The notes under the pieces are model-generated. The model made no database searches, was not told where the DNA came from, and was given only the letters and a program-made list of their open reading frames with translations. A stretch of 39,524 bases of DNA, taken from NCBI RefSeq assembly GCF_016613415.1, contig NZ_JACWCT010000036.1:20694-60217 (forward strand), in the 5' to 3' direction. The translations under genes and the position numbers were made by a program. Below are positions 38,014-39,524 of this stretch, in pieces (the first letter of the stretch is position 1; each line of letters starts with the position of its first letter). Source of the stretch: Methylobacterium ajmalii. GTDB taxonomy: Bacteria; Pseudomonadota; Alphaproteobacteria; Rhizobiales; Beijerinckiaceae.

Positions 38014-38841
38014 ATGCGCCTGGTCGGCGGCACGGCACTCGCCCACGGCGACGCGGTGCGCCTCGACGACGTCAGCATCGCCTTCACCCTCAAGGGCGGC
38101 AGGCGCTACGTCGCCGTCGAGGGGATCGACCTCGGGGTGAGGCCGGGCGAGTTCGTCGCCATCGTCGGGCCGACGGGCTCGGGCAAGTCGACCCTGCTGA
38201 ACGCCGCCGCCGGGCTGCTCAAGCCTGCCTCGGGCGGCGTCGCGGTCTTCTCCTCGGCGCTCTCGGGGCTCAACGCCCGCGCCGGCTACCTCTTCCAGGC
38301 CGACGCCCTGATGCCGTGGAAGACGGCCCTCGACAACGTCGCGGTGGCGCTGGAGCCGCAGCGCGTACCGCGCGCCGAAGCCCTGGCGCGGGCCCGCGAC
38401 TGGCTCGGCAAGGTCGGGCTCGCGACCTTCGTCGACCGCTATCCGCACATGCTCTCGGGCGGCCAGCGCAAGCGCGTGGCGCTCGCCCAGATGCTGATCC
38501 GCGACCCCGAGATCCTGCTGATGGACGAGCCGTTCGGGCCGCTCGACGCGCAGACCCGGCAGATCATGGGCAACCTGCTGCTGGAGCTGTGGGCGGCCAA
38601 CCGCAAGGCGGTGATGTTCGTCACCCACGACCTCGAGGAGGCGATCGCGCTGTCCGACCGGGTGGTGGTGCTCTCGGCCGGCCCCGCCGCCCGCATCGTC
38701 GGCGAGTTCAAGGTCGATCTCCCCCGCCCGCGCGACATCAGCGAGATCCGCCTCGAGCCGCAATTCCACGCCCTCTACAAGGAGATCTGGTCGTGCCTGC
38801 GGGTCGAGGTCTCCCGCGCCTACGCGAGCGGTCCGGCGTGA
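38014..38841 (+). CDS. ABC transporter ATP-binding protein, NitT/TauT class
   Basis: A 275-residue ATPase with Walker A GPTGSGKST, Q-loop LFQADALMPWK, signature LSGGQRKR, Walker B ILLMDEPFGPLD and switch His VTHDLEEA. It belongs to the nitrate/sulfonate/taurine/pyrimidine-type importer group. The ATG at 38014 follows AAGGGAGG; in-frame upstream Mets (37966) are less supported. The permease gene starts 36 bases downstream and the binding protein must lie outside the window, so the substrate cannot be told. It is distinct from the ATPase in the riboswitch operon. Confidence 0.92.
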   Translation: MRLVGGTALAHGDAVRLDDVSIAFTLKGGRRYVAVEGIDLGVRPGEFVAIVGPTGSGKSTLLNAAAGLLKPASGGVAVFSSALSGLNARAGYLFQADALMPWKTALDNVAVALEPQRVPRAEALARARDWLGKVGLATFVDRYPHMLSGGQRKRVALAQMLIRDPEILLMDEPFGPLDAQTRQIMGNLLLELWAANRKAVMFVTHDLEEAIALSDRVVVLSAGPAARIVGEFKVDLPRPRDISEIRLEPQFHALYKEIWSCLRVEVSRAYASGPA

Positions 38842-38877
38842 GGACCCTGGCGTGACGCCTCATCGGAGATTCCTGTC

Positions 38878-39524
38878 GTGAACCGCCCCGTGAACCGCCT
38901 GGGCCTCCTCGCCCTGCAGATCCTCGTCGGCCTGATCGGCCTCGCGATCTGGCACGTGCTGACCGTCTACCCGATCCTCGGCGCCCCCAAGCAGATCCAG
39001 TTCTTCTTCTCGACCCCGGTCGAGGTCCTGAAGCGGACCTGGATGGAGATGACGAACCCGGAGATCTGGGGCCATCTCTGGATCACCCTGCAGGAGACGG
39101 TGCTGGCCTTCGTCTTCGGCGCGGCCGGCGGCATCGCCTTCGGGTTCCTGTTCGCCCGCAACGCGCTGCTCGCGGCGGTGTTCGATCCCTACATCAAGGC
39201 GGCCAACGCCCTGCCCCGGGTGGTGCTGGCGCCGATCTTCGCCCTGTGGTTCGGCCTCGGCATCTGGTCGAAGGTGGCGCTCGGCTTCACGCTGGTGTTC
39301 TTCATCGTGTTCTTCAACGTCTACCAGGGCGTGCGCGAGGTGAGCCCGGTGGTGCTGAACAACGCCCGGATGCTCGGCATGAGCGAGCGCGGCTTGCTTC
39401 GCCACGTCTACTGGCCCTCGGCGCTGACGTGGATGTTCTCCTCGCTGCATACCGCGGTCGGCTTCGCGCTGGTCGGCGCGGTGGTGGGCGAGTATCTCGG
39501 CTCCTCGGCCGGCCTCGGCTACAA
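38878..39524 (+). CDS. ABC transporter permease, NitT/TauT class, 3' end outside window
   Basis: The first 215 or so residues of an inner-membrane permease. A GTG start at 38878 follows CGGAGA (an in-frame GTG at 38890 is the alternative). Membrane segments include LGLLALQILVGLIGLAIWHV and ETVLAFVFGAAGGIAFGFLF; the coupling region NARMLGMSERGLLRHVYWP that contacts the ATPase is present, followed by FALVGAVVGEYLG. It pairs with the ATPase just upstream. Confidence 0.9.
   Translation, partial: MNRPVNRLGLLALQILVGLIGLAIWHVLTVYPILGAPKQIQFFFSTPVEVLKRTWMEMTNPEIWGHLWITLQETVLAFVFGAAGGIAFGFLFARNALLAAVFDPYIKAANALPRVVLAPIFALWFGLGIWSKVALGFTLVFFIVFFNVYQGVREVSPVVLNNARMLGMSERGLLRHVYWPSALTWMFSSLHTAVGFALVGAVVGEYLGSSAGLGY

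Noticed and set aside
1..39524. tRNA, rRNA, CRISPR array, intact insertion sequence
   Set aside because: I looked for T-loop consensus in gene-free regions, regular spaced repeats and transposase motifs and found none; a covariance-model search would be the decisive test.

Overview
The window is very GC-rich (roughly 70 percent or more by eye) and densely coded, with many GTG starts and 4-base ATGA/GTGA overlaps between genes. The gene content (HWE-type histidine kinase, MmcB, PAS_5 plus tandem PilZ pair, FhuF-type siderophore reductase, Lrp next to hpd) and two dispersed repeat types point to an alphaproteobacterium of the Hyphomicrobiales, most likely Methylobacterium or a close relative. 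The genus is an inference; there is no rRNA or marker gene to prove it.

Layout. 1-11.5 kb holds housekeeping and metabolic genes: a 5'-truncated SNF2 helicase, an EAL phosphodiesterase, a DedA membrane protein, pyridoxal kinase (pdxY), a DUF2891 protein, a PhzF-like plus Nudix pair, a secreted alpha/beta hydrolase and a small unknown. An HWE histidine kinase and a receiver-only regulator follow in overlap. 12-16 kb holds a decayed SDR pseudogene, an orphan TRAP-type binding protein (DctP) and a methyl-accepting chemotaxis protein. 16.5-18.5 kb is a two-gene siderophore module (MFS importer plus FhuF-like reductase), followed by a large palindromic repeat. 19-21 kb has a GntR/FCD regulator, and a RidA-family gene divergent from a TetR regulator with three copies of an ATACG-N3-CGTAT operator between them. 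A small putative zinc protein follows.

The centrepiece is 21.3-27.4 kb. A clear TPP (THI-box) riboswitch precedes a tightly overlapping six-gene operon: LuxE-like acyl-protein synthetase, LuxC-like acyl reductase, a three-part ABC importer of the ThiXYZ/NMT1 class, and a short-chain dehydrogenase. Together these encode import of a solute, ATP-dependent activation of a carboxylate, reduction to an aldehyde and, by inference, reduction to an alcohol, all apparently switched off by thiamin pyrophosphate. I propose a salvage route that turns an oxidised (carboxylate) thiamin breakdown product back into an alcohol precursor such as HMP. This is a hypothesis drawn from gene content.

27.8-39.5 kb holds a small unknown, an MsbA-like exporter, hpd with a divergent Lrp regulator, a patatin-like protein, a CBS-pair protein, a rhomboid protease, a structured gene-free region with a strong minus-strand terminator, PAS_5 and tandem-PilZ proteins, a secreted unknown, mmcB, and the start of a second NitT/TauT-class ABC importer cut by the window end. 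I saw no tRNA, rRNA, CRISPR array or intact insertion sequence.
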